DNA of 64,000 nucleotides from Enchytraeus crypticus (lineage: Eukaryota; Annelida; Clitellata; Enchytraeida; Enchytraeidae). Made by a program: the position numbers and the translations under genes. Below are positions 10,468-22,061 of this stretch, piece after piece (the stretch's first letter is position 1; each line of letters begins with the position of its first letter). A model generated the notes under the pieces. It searched no databases and was not told the DNA's origin. It saw only the letters and a program-made list of their open reading frames with translations. The stretch spans positions 1,353,501 through 1,417,500 of the forward strand of contig CAJHZI010000794.1 in NCBI GenBank assembly GCA_905160935.1, read 5' to 3'.

Positions 10468-12554
10468 TTAACCCTTCAGAGATCTATTTTGGCACGAATA
10501 ACAGAAGCAGTATATATCTATATAAATGTTGTTAATCTACTGCTGTTTGGTATATAGGCCTATGGAAAGTACGCCCATCCAAATAACAAAAAATATCTAG
10601 TCCTAAATTGTTAATGAAAATAATTTGACTTTGATTCTGCAGCCTGTGCCATATGCAACAGTTTTCTAAAATAAACTAAATGCCGCTGGTCTATAATGTT
10701 AGCTGAATTGGTCTCTCAAATTTCAGATTTCCAAATAACAGGTTAGACTACCTTTACATACTAACTCACTTTACTTCTACTTGTCCACCCATTGCTCAGA
10801 ATTTGCTCCTGATAGTAAGTAGTCTAATAAACAAACCAAATATAAAGGTATGGCACTACCAGGAAAAACAGTATGATATGTAAAAGATATTATAGTATGT
10901 AGACTTAATGCAGTCAAGCGAATCGTTTTGCTTGCATTACCTTGCAGTGTAATACATTTAGTTTAATTTAAGATCATATTCCTTTTAATTTTATTTCCTG
11001 TTGGTCTTATGAATTAAGATATTAATTAATTATGATTTATTCTAATTAATATATTTCTTATATTGAATAAATTTATACGGTTTAATACATTTATTTTTTA
11101 TTAAGTTTATTCTATTTAATAAGATTATTTTATTGTGCTGTAATTTATATCCGACATGTCGCAATATTACTTCAGTGCTATTACTTTTGACTCAATATAC
11201 ATATACCAAAAGAAATCAACAGAAGAATACTTACAAATGCATATGCTTGGAATACATGTATAGTCTTAGAATACAAGAGTCTAAATTTATATAATTATAA
11301 TAACAGTAATAATAGTCATAATAATATTATTTATATTAATATTAATAATAATAAATAATAATAATAATAATAAATAATAATAAGAATAATAAATAATAAT
11401 AATAATAATAATAAATAATAATAATAATAAATAATAATAATAATAATAAATAATAATAATAATAATAATAAATAATAATAATAATAATAAATAATAATAA
11501 TAATAATAAGTGTGGAGGGGGACATGGATAGTTATGGTCTAGAGCTCTCTGCCAGGAAATCAAGGGGAAATTCTTTCAAATTGTTAATTAATAATCCTAA
11601 AATAATAATAATAATATTTTTTAATAATAATAATAATAATATTAACAGTAACAATAGTAATATTAATAATAGATGCATAATAAATATTAAATAATAATTA
11701 TTATAAAAATATCAATTATAATTTATAACTTAACTAATCATATTTCAAGCAGCTGTAGATGGCTAGTAATGAGGGGTTCTATTTACGGTCAGCAGTAATT
11801 ATGACTTTCAGGAGCAGAATATCCGGCGCAGAAGGTGATTCGTCACGTGACAGATATGAGCCAATCATAGGGCTTCCCATTCATCACAGCTGATCGGATT
11901 AGACTAATTAACGGAAGTCTTGGAAAACTGAAACACTGGCACTTTAGTTCATCCAGAATTCGTCCTCAATGCATAAAAAATAATTTTAATAAAACTATTC
12001 TTTAAATGCAAAAATGATGTAGTGCAGCAGAATGAGCATCCATGACAGCATTTAGCACTTCAATATCACCTATTTAAATCTTTAGACAGTGTTGTTAGCT
12101 ATTCATGATAGCATACATCACAACGAGATCACCTACATGTATTTCAATCTTTGCGCAATGTTGTTAGGTATCCATTTACCGATCTCTTCTATATGTGAGA
12201 TTTTGTTCTATGATCTGATCTAGAATAGAACTCACGTGAATTAGTTCATCTCAGGACCTGCCATTAAACTGTCAATATGTAACCTGAAGCTCTACACGCT
12301 AAGTTATTTAAAATTGACGAACCTAATTAGGTCAGTCTGGTCATGTCCTAGAATACATCAATTCAATGTTCGCACTGTCATTAACGGTGGGACGTTTCGG
12401 TTTAAATCGCACATTGAAAGCCCACATTGAAAGCCCACATTGAAAGCCTACATTGAAAGCCCACCTAATTACGAAGTTTAGTTAAAATGTCTAACGTGTA
12501 TGACTATGCCTAACTGACAGAACTTTCAATCGTTCGCAACAATTCTGAATTACT

Positions 12555-12586
<32 letters not shown>

Positions 12587-12850
12587 AAGAAGAATATATG
12601 TTTAATTTCAATCACAACATCAATGAGTAGATAACAAACGCATATCGTAATCAGATGAAAGATAATAAAGCAGCATATGCAGACAAACATCATCAAACAC
12701 GCCATCAAAGTTAAAAATGAAAATGAATTAATGAAAAATTAATTAATTAGAATTATATTTATAAGTGCTACGTGATACAAAAACGTAATAAATATTGAGA
12801 ATGGTTTTCCTATAAAAAGAGATTAGAGGTAAACATTTCGACAGACTCAC
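10468..12850. other. AT-rich intergenic/intronic DNA with (AAT)n tract
   Basis: No gene seen. 11295-11510 and 11600-11700 are long imperfect (AAT)n/(ATT)n tracts; 12410-12465 holds four copies of CCCACATTGAAAG; 12556-12594 is (GAA)n. Open frames over these are low complexity. Confidence 0.75.
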
Positions 12851-12983
12851 AGTGACTACTTCGGTGAAGATAATTTCTAAATGAACTAAGCTCTAAAGGC
12901 GGCGACACTTCATAGGTATCAGGCATTTCCGCAAAGAACTGCGCAATGAAGGAGAAAGGATTTCCGGGCAGTGCCTGAAGAGT
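12851..12983 (-). CDS. Candidate internal exon, weakly TPGS1-like
   Basis: Bounded by a strong acceptor (TTGCTCTTTTTAG) and a consensus donor (GTGAGT) on the minus strand. It is open for 44 codons, entering in phase 0 and leaving in phase 1. The peptide includes GNPFSFIAQFFAEMP, which resembles the PIAFLAHYFENM segment of tubulin polyglutamylase complex subunit 1 (TPGS1). That would be a dimerisation-type helix pair in a ciliary protein, but the match is short. Its phase is compatible with the candidate first exon at 13671-13730. Its exit phase does not fit the 7666 CFAP53 exon, so this may be a separate gene or need an intervening exon. Confidence 0.4.
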
Positions 12984-13154
12984 CTAAAAAGAGCAACAAT
13001 GAGAAGCTTATCCTGCATAGAATCTTATAACACGCTATATTTTGTGCATTAAAGCTATACATCGCTCAAGCTGAAGGCCAATATGACATCCTAGCTATAG
13101 TTGATTATATAACTTTATATTTATTGCATTTAATTAATAAACCGTTAGACTATA

Positions 13155-13430
13155 GTCTCTGTCTTAGTGCACTGACTACCGGTGGGTCCATGGTATATAA
13201 CGCTTTCACTATTCTCTGTTTTCTGTTTTCCTCTTCATGTCCACATACGAGTGGGTCTTTAAATCATCTAACATACCTAATCTCGGCCTACCCCTGCCTC
13301 TTTTCTCTTCCATTCTACCTTCTATGACCTCTATTAAAATAGACCTTCCCTCCTTAGAATGTGTCCTATCCAACTTTTCTTCCTATTTCTTAATGCATTC
13401 CTAGCCTTAATATCTTAATATAAAATATTT
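13155..13430 (-). mobile_element. LINE family A 3' end with ORF2 C-terminus remnant
   Basis: On the minus strand it decodes KKSWIGHILRREG, KRGRGRPRL and DDLKTHSYVDMKRKT, the typical end of a LINE ORF2, then CCATGGACCCACCGG. A stop interrupts it, so it is dead. Confidence 0.75.
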
Positions 13431-13670
13431 ATTTAAATCTAAAGAATCCACACTGAAGCAAATGCGTCAATCAAAATCCAACACCAGATCTCCAGTATTC
13501 CATCCGGAGACATTTGGCTAGTCTTTGATCTCGTTCACACTGGCTAAGGGTAGATTTATCTTTCTACATGAGCGGGGAATTGTCGTTAAAGCCGTGTAGG
13601 ACTTGTAGAACTGCAGTCGAGACGCTCTCATCTCCTATGCGTTAAACGGTCACACATCTGTTACACCCAC

Positions 13671-13730
13671 CGGACTAATCAAATTAGCAAATCCGCATTC
13701 GACGCCTCGGGGTACGGGATACCGCGACAT
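13671..13730 (-). CDS. Candidate first coding exon of a ciliary gene (CFAP53 or a TPGS1-like gene)
   Basis: ATG at 13730-13728 opens 20 codons (MSRYPVPRGVECGFANLISP) and ends at a good donor, CCG/GTGGGT, in phase 0. Both 12983 and 7666 are phase-0 acceptors, so either join is possible. An X-box-like site lies 45 bp upstream. The peptide is too short to assign by similarity. Confidence 0.4.
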
Positions 13731-13774
13731 GGTTTTTCTTGTCTCACGAAGCTACCAGAATATAGCTAAACATT

Positions 13775-13788
13775 GTTGCTAGGGAACC
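13775..13788 (-). promoter_or_regulatory. X-box-like RFX site
   Basis: The minus strand reads GGTTCCCTAGCAAC, 12 of 14 against the usual GTNNCCATRGNAAC pattern of RFX targets. RFX factors drive ciliary genes, so a site just upstream of a candidate start codon on the same strand as CFAP53 fits a ciliary promoter. Function is inferred from the motif only. Confidence 0.5.
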
Positions 13789-14064
13789 CGATCCCGTGTA
13801 ACCTAGCTGTTCTAAACCCTGAAATTAGCTGAAATAGTCTTAAAATAACCCATTTATTAAAGGAGAAATGAATCCTGTTAAAACCCTTAATGGCCACCTG
13901 TTAACGAAGCTCAATAGCAACTAAATTTTATTTGACACCCTTAGCATACATTCTCTAATTCAGCTTATCTGTAGTATACTAGCTATGCCAATTAATATTA
14001 GCTTTATGAAAAATAAAAACAACAATGATAATGCTACAGTCGCCAGTGACAAAATCAAGCAATA

Positions 14065-14188
14065 TACTTTGGACTGAATTTCTGAATTTTGGAATTTGCA
14101 CCGTTTTTGGACCTTCATTTTTTTGCTCGCCGGCTTAATTTTGTCCCAATAGTGTTCGATGTTGTCATTGATGACTGTAGCACTCTAA

Positions 14189-14243
<55 letters not shown>
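14065..14243 (+). mobile_element. SINE family F with (ATT)n tail
   Basis: TTTGGACTGAATTTCTG, AATTTGCACCGTTTTTGGAC, GTTCGATGTTGTCATTGATG and GTAGCACTCTAATTG, followed directly by about 18 ATT repeats. Confidence 0.8.
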
Positions 14244-14244
<1 letters not shown>

Positions 14245-14478
14245 GAACGAAAGTCAATCCAACGAACAAATCGTACAAAACGTACAAACGGTACGAACCC
14301 AATATTCGAAAACGAGCCTAAGATCTGAGATAAGAAATTATATGGTAGCGTAGCTTTGGAACTATGCAGCTTTCGGCATTTTGAAAACCCCGAATGGACC
14401 CAATGCTACATATAAGGAACAAACAAGTTGTATTAAATAGAATGTTTTAATAGAAAATCTAACAATTTTACATCTCTG

Positions 14479-17324
14479 TCACAATTTTTCCAGACATCGA
14501 GGATTTGTCAATAATTCTCGAAGCAGTCGCCATGCTTGTTTTGCCGCATTATCCAAAGAAGTCGTTGATTTACCGCGAAACAGATCCATACCGGGCAGGA
14601 AATAGTGAGGACACCTTCGATTCTGCAGACAGGAAATCAACTGGAGCAGTATCCCGTTAATCCTATCACCCATGCAACACTCTTCCCACTCTAGTTCCCT
14701 CGGATGTTTCTCGCACTCGTACAGCACTAAAGCTTTTATGTGTATGATCTCGACAGGTTGTCCGGGTAGGTCGAGGTGCTTGTCCCTCAGAGTCTTCAGG
14801 ACGCTGTAGACCTTCTTCCTGCTTCCTCCGTAGAGAAGGGTTGACTCTGCCTGGTGGAATGAGATCAGCCAGGCGTCTCCCTCAGTGGTCGTCTGCTTGT
14901 CCAGCCTTTAATATAGTAATGTTATACACTGGATGACTGTAGACTAAAGTATCTTAAATTTCATTATTTGTAAATTTGATACAATTTATATCAACATCAT
15001 CATCTTCCCTTAAATCCCAGTTTAACTAGGGTCGGGATACGAATAGATCTTCTCCAATCCTAAAGACTTTTGAAGTTTTTCCATTCGTTTAAATTTTTGT
15101 AGCATTTCTGGAGCCAAGGTGCTCACCAACCGAATGCCCTTTCTGACGTTGGTGATGCTATTTATATAATTTTTAAAAATTTTGATCCAGAAGGTAGATC
15201 CCTATATGTCGGCAAGTTTATTCTATGCATGGTGTACGGTGTCACTGTGAAAATAAAACGCCTATCTACAGTATAATAGACCCCTGAACACATTAACAAT
15301 CAACACATCGTCGTTGGCTGGAGCCAGTGGCGATGTCGGAAGATAATCGACCGCGGATCAGTAAGTTAAGGGCTTCAAATCTTGAGCTCTCCCGTCGCTG
15401 ACATCGCTTTCGAGTGAGAAAATTGACGTTAACACTGGCTTTAGAATGAGCTTTTCAACCATTCTTGTGAATCTCGGAGATTTCACTCTCAGATCAGCAG
15501 TACCACAAATCGAACCTGCGAGAGTTCAGTATACCTAAGGATCTCTCATTTAAAACTTCATGACGTTATCAACACCTCTAACCGCAATGCTATTGCGACA
15601 GTTGTTAGGTGGTTCAAAATGGACATAACTTGTGTAAATGTACATAGGAACGATTTATTTATGTTTTACTATTCATAAACATCACAGTAACCGACCTGCA
15701 ATATGAACTTTCCTTGGACAGCAGATCAAATCCCTCAGCCTTTATTTCTGCCACGAGACTGGGCGAGGGCCACTGAAGATGCAACGAGGGCCAATCGCAT
15801 GCACTCCGGGGCCAAATCCCGGAGCATCGGAATGCGGGAGTGATCTGGACTGTGTAACGATCCTTGACCTTCAGTTTGACCTCCGAAGTCTCGGATATTA
15901 GCTTTAAGCTCGCAGAATTAGACTCTGTTTTACCTGTAGCAAAATAGGCGCATAGGTAGTAGTAAAAATAGTAATATTTGTAGCCTACTACGTCCCTTAT
16001 TTTGAATACAAGTGAAAAGAAAGTTTTATGATGCGTTTAACTTTGTAAAGAACGTAAAATGTCAATCACTATAAATTGTATATTTGGAATAAGCCAGCCA
16101 ACTTCCAAGATACAATCATTGTCAAGCGAATAATTTAATAGTAGTAAAATTGTAAATATTAAATACTATGTAGGTCAATAATTATACTGATATATGATTA
16201 AGATATATAGGACTATTTCAGTTGCGGTATGCATAACGACAGATGTTTCTGACGAATTTGACGAGGAAATGGATATGGAAATAGTTCTCGATACTATTGG
16301 TATACAATGTTTTCATCCAACCTAAATAGAGCAAGCATTATCACAGCAACCTGTGTACTTGTCTACGGCCTGAGCCACGAGAGTTTGAAATCTGGAGCGA
16401 ATCTTTCTGGCTGAGAGGTACCCGGATGCGGTGATGAACTCGACCCAGAGGGACATGGATCTCTTCCGCCCATCGCTCAGCTTCAGCACGGCGCATCCCG
16501 GCACTGCCCCATCATCCACGAAGTTAAACACCCCCATCTGATTGAGGTACAAGATTACCTCAAACTGTAGCATAAACCAGTGTACATGCATTATACTCAT
16601 CATCATCATCATCGTCGTAGTCGTCATCATCATCATCATCATCATCATCATAATCATCGTCGTCGTCGTCGTCATAATCATCATCGTCATCATCATCATT
16701 ATCATCGTCGTCGTCGTCTCGTCATCATCATCATCATCATTATCATCGTCATCATCATCATCATCATCATCATCTTCCCTTGAATCCCAGTTTAACTAGG
16801 GTCAGGATAAGAATAGACTGTCTCAAATCCTCTCTGTCCTACATCAAATCATCAGTCAATCCCCTATTTGAGACTTTCCATTCGTTTAAATTTTTGCATC
16901 AATTTCTGGAGCCTTGGCGCTCACCAACCGAATGCCCTTTCTGACGGTGGTATGGATCTTAGTGCTTTAGTCGCCTTCTCTACGATACGTGCAGTCACCG
17001 GTTGGTCAATTCTTCAAACAACCCGGACACAATACGAGGAAAATATCCATTACTTAATTTTCTATAATTAATTACCTAATATTTTCATACCATTTATATC
17101 AATACCTCTGTCGGTGAAATCACTCTTAGCCCTTCGTAATGACCTCCACTTTCTGTGAGAGAGCTGACAAAGCGGGGCTCGTGCAGTTCAACCTCTTTGA
17201 GAACCTCCTGGACAACCTTGCAGATCTCTCTCAGGGACCGAGCTATGGCAGACCTTCGACCTTCCACCCTCTCTGCCTGAAACTGGTTCAGCTGATACAT
17301 CATCCGAGTTTGAAGAGCCAACAT
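14479..17324 (-). CDS. MAB21L: MAB21-like protein (mab-21 family), complete
   Basis: Four exons: 17324-17106, 16564-16351, 15933-15696 and 14905-14479. All introns are GT/AG and phases agree, giving 365 residues against 359 in vertebrate MAB21L1/2. Conserved blocks run the full length: LREICKVVQEVLKEVE, YEGLRVISPTE/FEVILYLNQMGVF, GCAVLKLSDGRKRSMSLWVE, SARKIRSRFQTLVAQAVDK, GIWPRSACDWP, AEIKAEGFDLLSKE, YECEKHPRE, NGILLQLISCL and RCPHYFLPGMDLF, ending NPRCLEKL. The family has a cGAS-like nucleotidyltransferase fold and acts in eye, neural and body-axis development; catalytic activity is not established for MAB21L1/2 (family knowledge). The acidic pair E73/E75 of the fold is kept, and intron 1 falls between E73 and F74. 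Vertebrate MAB21L1/2 are intronless, so these introns are notable. Exon 3 starts with about four extra residues. MAB21L1 and MAB21L2 orthology cannot be separated. Confidence 0.93.
15000..15160 (-). mobile_element. SINE family D, truncated
   Basis: Starts with the reversed tail CATCATCATCTTCCCTTAAA then CCCAGTTTAACTAGGGTCGG and reaches CTCACCAACCGAATGCCCTT. Lies in MAB21L intron 3. Confidence 0.75.
15310..15450 (+). mobile_element. SINE family C (tRNA-like)
   Basis: GGCTGGAGCCAGTGGCGATG (A-box position), GGGCTTCAAATCTTGAGCTC (B-box position), CTGACATCGCTTTCGAGTGA and GACGTTAAC. Family copies recur at 30290, 54365 and, reversed, 29588, 31435 and 59755. Confidence 0.75.
15455..15602 (-). mobile_element. 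SINE family B (tRNA-like), reversed
   Basis: Reverse copy with AATCGAACCTGCGAGAGTTC and TTAAAACTTCATGACGTTAT, joined directly to the SINE C copy on its left. Confidence 0.7.
16590..16775. repeat. (CAT)n/(CGT)n trinucleotide tract
   Basis: About 180 bp of CAT and CGT triplets just upstream of the acceptor of MAB21L exon 2. It merges with the GAT tail of the reversed SINE D at 16770-17045. The long His/Ile/Val/Met-rich ORFs through it are artefacts. Confidence 0.9.
16770..17045 (-). mobile_element. SINE family D, near full length
   Basis: Reversed copy with all blocks: TTCCCTTGAATCCCAGTTTA, AGACTGTCTCAAATCCTCTC, CTCACCAACCGAATGCCCTT and GCAGTCACCGGTTGGTCAAT. Lies in MAB21L intron 1. Confidence 0.8.
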
Positions 17325-18565
17325 CCTAAGATCGGGGTAGTTTAGATGCTGTTGAACAAAGACAATCGGTCTGTAATAGATACGTATTGGTCTCGTAAAG
17401 GGGTTGCAGTTGAATCATATAAAGTCATTGGCAGATCATTTTAGCAAAATCTAAAATTGAGCCTATGAGCTGGTAGCATGTTGGCCAAGTTGTCTGACTG
17501 CGGATCAGTAGGTGCAGGGTTCAGATCTAGTGCACATATAGTCACTGATACGCTCTTGAGATAGGAAACTGACGTTAAACTAATCCTTTTAGCCTTTAAA
17601 TTGAGTGGGACTGAGCACAGTGGGATTAGCACATTAGGATTGAACTAAAAACCTGTGTTTAGATTAAAGTTTGATCAAGAAACTGCCATGCAGCTTCGAT
17701 TAAAGATTTGTAAAGATTTGAATAATTTTATTTATAGTTTTTAATCATGGGGAATGAAATCCTAAATATTACAATTTATTGTAGTGTATTATAAGTGTCA
17801 TTGCATTGTATTTTTGTACTGTATACTGTAATGCAATTAACTAGTACTATTATGTTTACTGTAGCCTAAGTACTTTACTGCATTGCACTATTATTAATTG
17901 TTACTGTATTGTATTGCATTTTATTGTATTATATTGTAGTTTAATGCACATGTATTGTAATGCATTATTTACTTTTCATTGCATTGCATTTTATATGGCA
18001 TTGCACTCTATTTTATCGTACCGTATTTATTCGAATTATATGTTAGTGCAATGTGTTGCATATGCACATGTATTGTACTGTTTTGTACTATTTAGCATTC
18101 TTGTGCATGACTTTATAATTCTTTTAACCTTTAATGAGCGATAGCGTAACATTACTTTATTCATATAAAAATGCGTGACAACTTATAATGTTATATCTAT
18201 TTTGTTCAATTATTTTGGTGACTTTTCTTAAAACATTGCGCATTTTGTTAATTTAAAAGGATTATGTATTTGTTAAATTATACCGAACCTTTTTTCTATA
18301 AAAATAAGTAAATATCTTGATTAAACGATGCAATCCTTATCACTTTTATCAGGTCTACGCTAGATCTAAGTTGATAAGCGATAGTCTGATATTTGCAGGT
18401 TACTGAGTCCTATAGGCAGTCCCGTGCAAAATGATGGACAACGAAAGAAATGCTCTGATTGGTTGATAGAGGCGACCGGAAGTCCTAGCTATCCAATCGT
18501 CTTGGATTGACCGCAACATCGGGATGTGAACCGAAGTACACGACTGTCAGGGTTATGGGATTTTA
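17325..18565. other. Intergenic DNA upstream of MAB21L
   Basis: 17475-17600 is a degenerate SINE C copy (CTGCGGATCAGTAGGTGCAG). 17760-18110 is AT-rich DNA with irregular ATTGTATTGCA-like words. No gene or clear promoter motif seen. Confidence 0.6.
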
Positions 18566-19757
18566 GGGGAGAAAAGGCAATGAGGGACAATGAGGGCATA
18601 GAGGGCATAGAGGGCAATGAGAGACAATGAGGGCATAGAGGGCATAGAGGGCATAAAGGGCAAAGTGGGCATAGAGGACATAAAGGGCATAGAGAGCATA
18701 GAGGGCATAGAGGGCATAGAGGGCAAAGAGGGTAAAGTGGGCATAGAGGGCATAGAGGGCACAGAGGGCATAGAGGGCGTAGAGGGCATAGAGGTCATAG
18801 AGGGCATAACAGTAAGAACGGGGCAAGTTGATACGAGGGTAGGTTGATACTAGTGGCATAAAATTGCCAGTTTTAATTTCTTTCCAACGTGAGGCCGTCT
18901 ACATGTAGTCCCAGTAGTTCTACTTCTTCAGACATTTCCGTCAGAAAATGAAATAGGAGGTTTAGTCAAAAATTAGAAAAATTGTTTTTATTCGCTCATC
19001 TAAAATAATCAGGGATGTCTTCATAAGCTTGTATAATCAATACGTTAAGCAACATTATTAATATTTTTATATTAAAGTAAGCCTAGTTATACAGTGCATG
19101 GACTGTGCTGTTACAATTAATCTACTAATAAATGCCAATTTGCTATTACATTTTTTTGGATACGCGAGTGTGGATGGGGCTAGTTGATACATCGTGCGTG
19201 GGGCAAGTTGATACATGCATCAACATGACACTTTTAAATAGAAAAACAAGAAATGTGTAGATAACGTTATTGAGTGCTAAATGTGGGCACATTATGCTTG
19301 TACAAATAAAAATCAGCACTTCATTTGTCCAAATTGCAACTCTTATGATGCTATATAGCCACAGAATTTAAAAATAAATTTCAATATGATAAATTCGTAT
19401 TTGGTAACTCGTAGATGTACGGTATGAGAATAAAGCCATAGATTTAAGCAGTTTTCCCTAACTACTGACTTTTCTGAATAAGATATAGCTTTAGGTATCA
19501 CTATCTTGCGACAATTCAATCAGCTAATGGTATGTGTATCAACTTGCCCCGCTATGGGGTAGGATGATACAATTTTGGTTAGGGTATTTGAAGTCAATTT
19601 ACTGTTAGTTGCTTATTTGTATCAGAACGGTTATGCATTGAATATGTCATTGAAATATGTTGCTAAAATAATATATAGATTGGATTGTTCATGTCCTAAT
19701 ATATTATTGTAAAATTGGCAAAACGTTAAAATAGTATCAACTTGCCTCGCTCTCCCC
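18566..19757. mobile_element. MITE-like non-coding element with TA flanks and repeated 15-bp motif
   Basis: Begins GGGGAGAAAAGGCAA and ends with the reverse complement of GGGGAGAGCGAGGCAAGTTG, each end flanked by TA (18564-18565, 19758-19759), the target of Tc1/mariner-type elements. Variants of GGGGCAAGTTGATAC recur at about 18829, 18840, 19177 and 19199, and inverted at about 19537 and 19738. There is no transposase ORF; it spans 1192 bp. A 12-bp minisatellite has expanded inside the left end. Confidence 0.6.
18578..18808. repeat. 12-bp GGGCATAGAGGG minisatellite
   Basis: About 19 imperfect copies of GGGCATAGA/GGGCAAAGT units. ORFs on both strands (Glu-Gly-Ile repeats; Met-Pro-Ser repeats) are translations of the period. 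Confidence 0.92.
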
Positions 19758-19794
19758 TAGTATGGATAGTCGATCGTTAATCCAGTAAAATTTG

Positions 19795-20030
19795 AATGTC
19801 TCAATAGCGCAATGGTTAAGGGTGTAAATAACGTCATGAAGTTTTAAATGACAGACCCAGAGGTGAATCGAACTCTCGTGGGTTCGATTCCCAGCCGCGC
19901 TGATCTGTGTGTAAAATCTCGGACATTCACTGGACTGGCTACACGGAAAATGGACTAAATTGCCTAACGGATATAACATGTGGTATTAAAAGTGACAGAT
20001 ATCAACATAGTTGATCATTTCACTATAATG

Positions 20031-20067
<37 letters not shown>
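19795..20067 (+). mobile_element. SINE family B, full length with (ATT)n tail
   Basis: A-box-like TAGCGCAATGGTTAAGGG, B-box-like GGTTCGATTCCCAGCCGCG, body CATTCACTGGACTGGCTACA and CATAGTTGATCATTTCACTA, then about nine ATT repeats. This is the reference copy of the family in this window. Confidence 0.82.
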
Positions 20068-20069
<2 letters not shown>

Positions 20070-20070
<1 letters not shown>

Positions 20071-22061
20071 CCATCAAGCAGTAAATTAATCAGTAAATCA
20101 TATGATAAATCAATCAGTTAAACAATCATCAATTAATTAATCTATTAACTAATTTAAGTAAATTTCAAACACAAAATTTAAAAAAAGGTATTTTGAAAGG
20201 CATATTGAAAATAATTTTGAAAATACTTCAACATACTTTTTAAAAGTATTTTGAAAATTCTTTTGAAAATACTTTTTAAACGTATTTAAGAAGAACAAAT
20301 GCTATCGTATCAAGTGAGTCTTCGCTACATATGCAATTACGCGTAACGAAATTAATCAAGTAAATTTTAATTATATATAATTTTACTAACTATTATAATT
20401 TTAGTAATTTAATTTTAATAAATACTACATTGAACCTAATAATAATTTATTTATTAATTTTAATATTTACAATAACTATAATTAATTTTACAAATTCTTA
20501 TAATTTAGTAATTTTAGCAATAAATTTTTTTCTACTTTAATAAAGTTTTCAATGACAGTTCTTGAGGTAAATCTTGCGGGTTTGATTCACGGCAGCGCTA
20601 ATCTGAGAGTAAAATCTCTCACATTTGCCGGAATGGTTGCACAAAAATGGACTAAATTAACTAACGTTTTAAACATTTTGTATTAAAGTGATAGACATCA
20701 ACATGGTTGATCATTTTATCTTTGGAATGGTTTTCTGGATTTCGAAATATGCAATGTTTTAGAAATTGTATTTGCTTACCGGCCTGAACTTGTCAGAATA
20801 GTGTTCGATATTATCATGAATGGCAGTAGCACACTAAATGTTGTTACATTAACTTATGCTTCAATGCTTCGCTTTAAAGCCTGTTATTAATTTATGTATT
20901 CTCTTGTTGTTAAAACAAAATTTTCACTTACAAAAATAGTGTTAACGCTAATCGAGCGTAGCTAGGCAAGCTCAGTGCCTAGCATTAAAAAATTACATAT
21001 GGACACTTTCATAAACTATTTTAAATCTTAAAATATTAGTGATAAATTCTAATTAAACCTTTTAAAACCTGAGTGAAAGTACAAAACTATCATATTTATG
21101 TAATTTGTTGGATCAATTGGCTCCAAATATATAACAATATAGTTGACAAAGTAGCGAGACTTAATATATTCGGGCCTTCTTCTTGTTACGGATTGGTCCA
21201 GTTCTTAAAATTCTCTGTAAAAGTACATTTGTTTACATCTTTTTTTTAAATCCTTAATTTATTTCTATTTACTGAATTTCTAGAAACTTCTTTTATTGAG
21301 CTTCGGTACTCGGTAGTGTGACTGTGTTTGTTTGATGGGATTGAGATTGTAGTTTTTTGTAAAAACCTATAAATATCGAATTTTGTTAGTGAGAAAAGGC
21401 AGAAGAGTTGATAATAGTGTAATGTATGTTGAAGATATAAAATCTTTCTCTATTAATAAATTGTTTAGTGCCAATTTGACGTCCTTTTCTCGTCGTAGTT
21501 CGAAGTCAGGTACTTACCAAGCGGAATGTAAAATTGAGAGTTATTTCTCATGAATGGAACTGATGTAATAATTGCGTTTAGACTTCTGGTGTAGTAATAT
21601 CTGACATACTGCATATTTGTTGTGCACTCAGGCTTAGCCTTTTTGAGCATACCTTTGGCTGAAAAGTGGATTTTCTGTTGTCTTATCTCTCTCTCTCTCT
21701 CTTCTAGTTCCCTGCATAACGGCAGGTTCATGGCATATAACTCTTTCAACCAACTCCATCCTTAGCCTTCTTTTCATCTGTGTTAACGAATTTGTTATAA
21801 GATCATCCAGCATCCCATGTTGTCTTATACTGAAAGCTATTTTATATAATTAAGGTTATTTTAAATTGTGAATGCTGAGTAATATGCCAGTTCTGGAAGA
21901 ATGAAACGTTTGCAGTGCTTGGTAGTTATGCATAATCTCGGAAAAAATTTGTATATATTATTTTAGACGGACTTTGTAGGAATCGTCTGATGATAATAAC
22001 TTTAACTAAACATTGACGCGCTTATTGAATCGTGGACGTGGAATCCTTGGATGAATTTAAG
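20070..22061. other. Intergenic DNA upstream of SKP2, with SINE copies
   Basis: 20550-20710 is a SINE B copy (plus), followed directly by a SINE F copy at 20710-20855 (plus). 21685-21820 is a LINE A fragment (minus). The rest is AT-rich. The SKP2 transcription start should lie in the last few hundred bases, but I see no TATA or other clear motif. Confidence 0.65.

Noticed and set aside
16322-16705. 127-codon minus ORF taken as one exon
   Set aside because: Only 16351-16564 is MAB21L exon 2; the Met/Thr-rich start is the intronic trinucleotide tract.
18553-18859. Three overlapping repeat ORFs (Met-Pro-Ser, Ala-Leu-Tyr and Glu-Gly-Ile repeats)
   Set aside because: All frames of a 12-bp repeat are open; no sign of coding.
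19795-20067. tRNA gene
   Set aside because: A- and B-box-like motifs are present but no foldable cloverleaf; the unit is repeated with an ATT tail, so it is a SINE.
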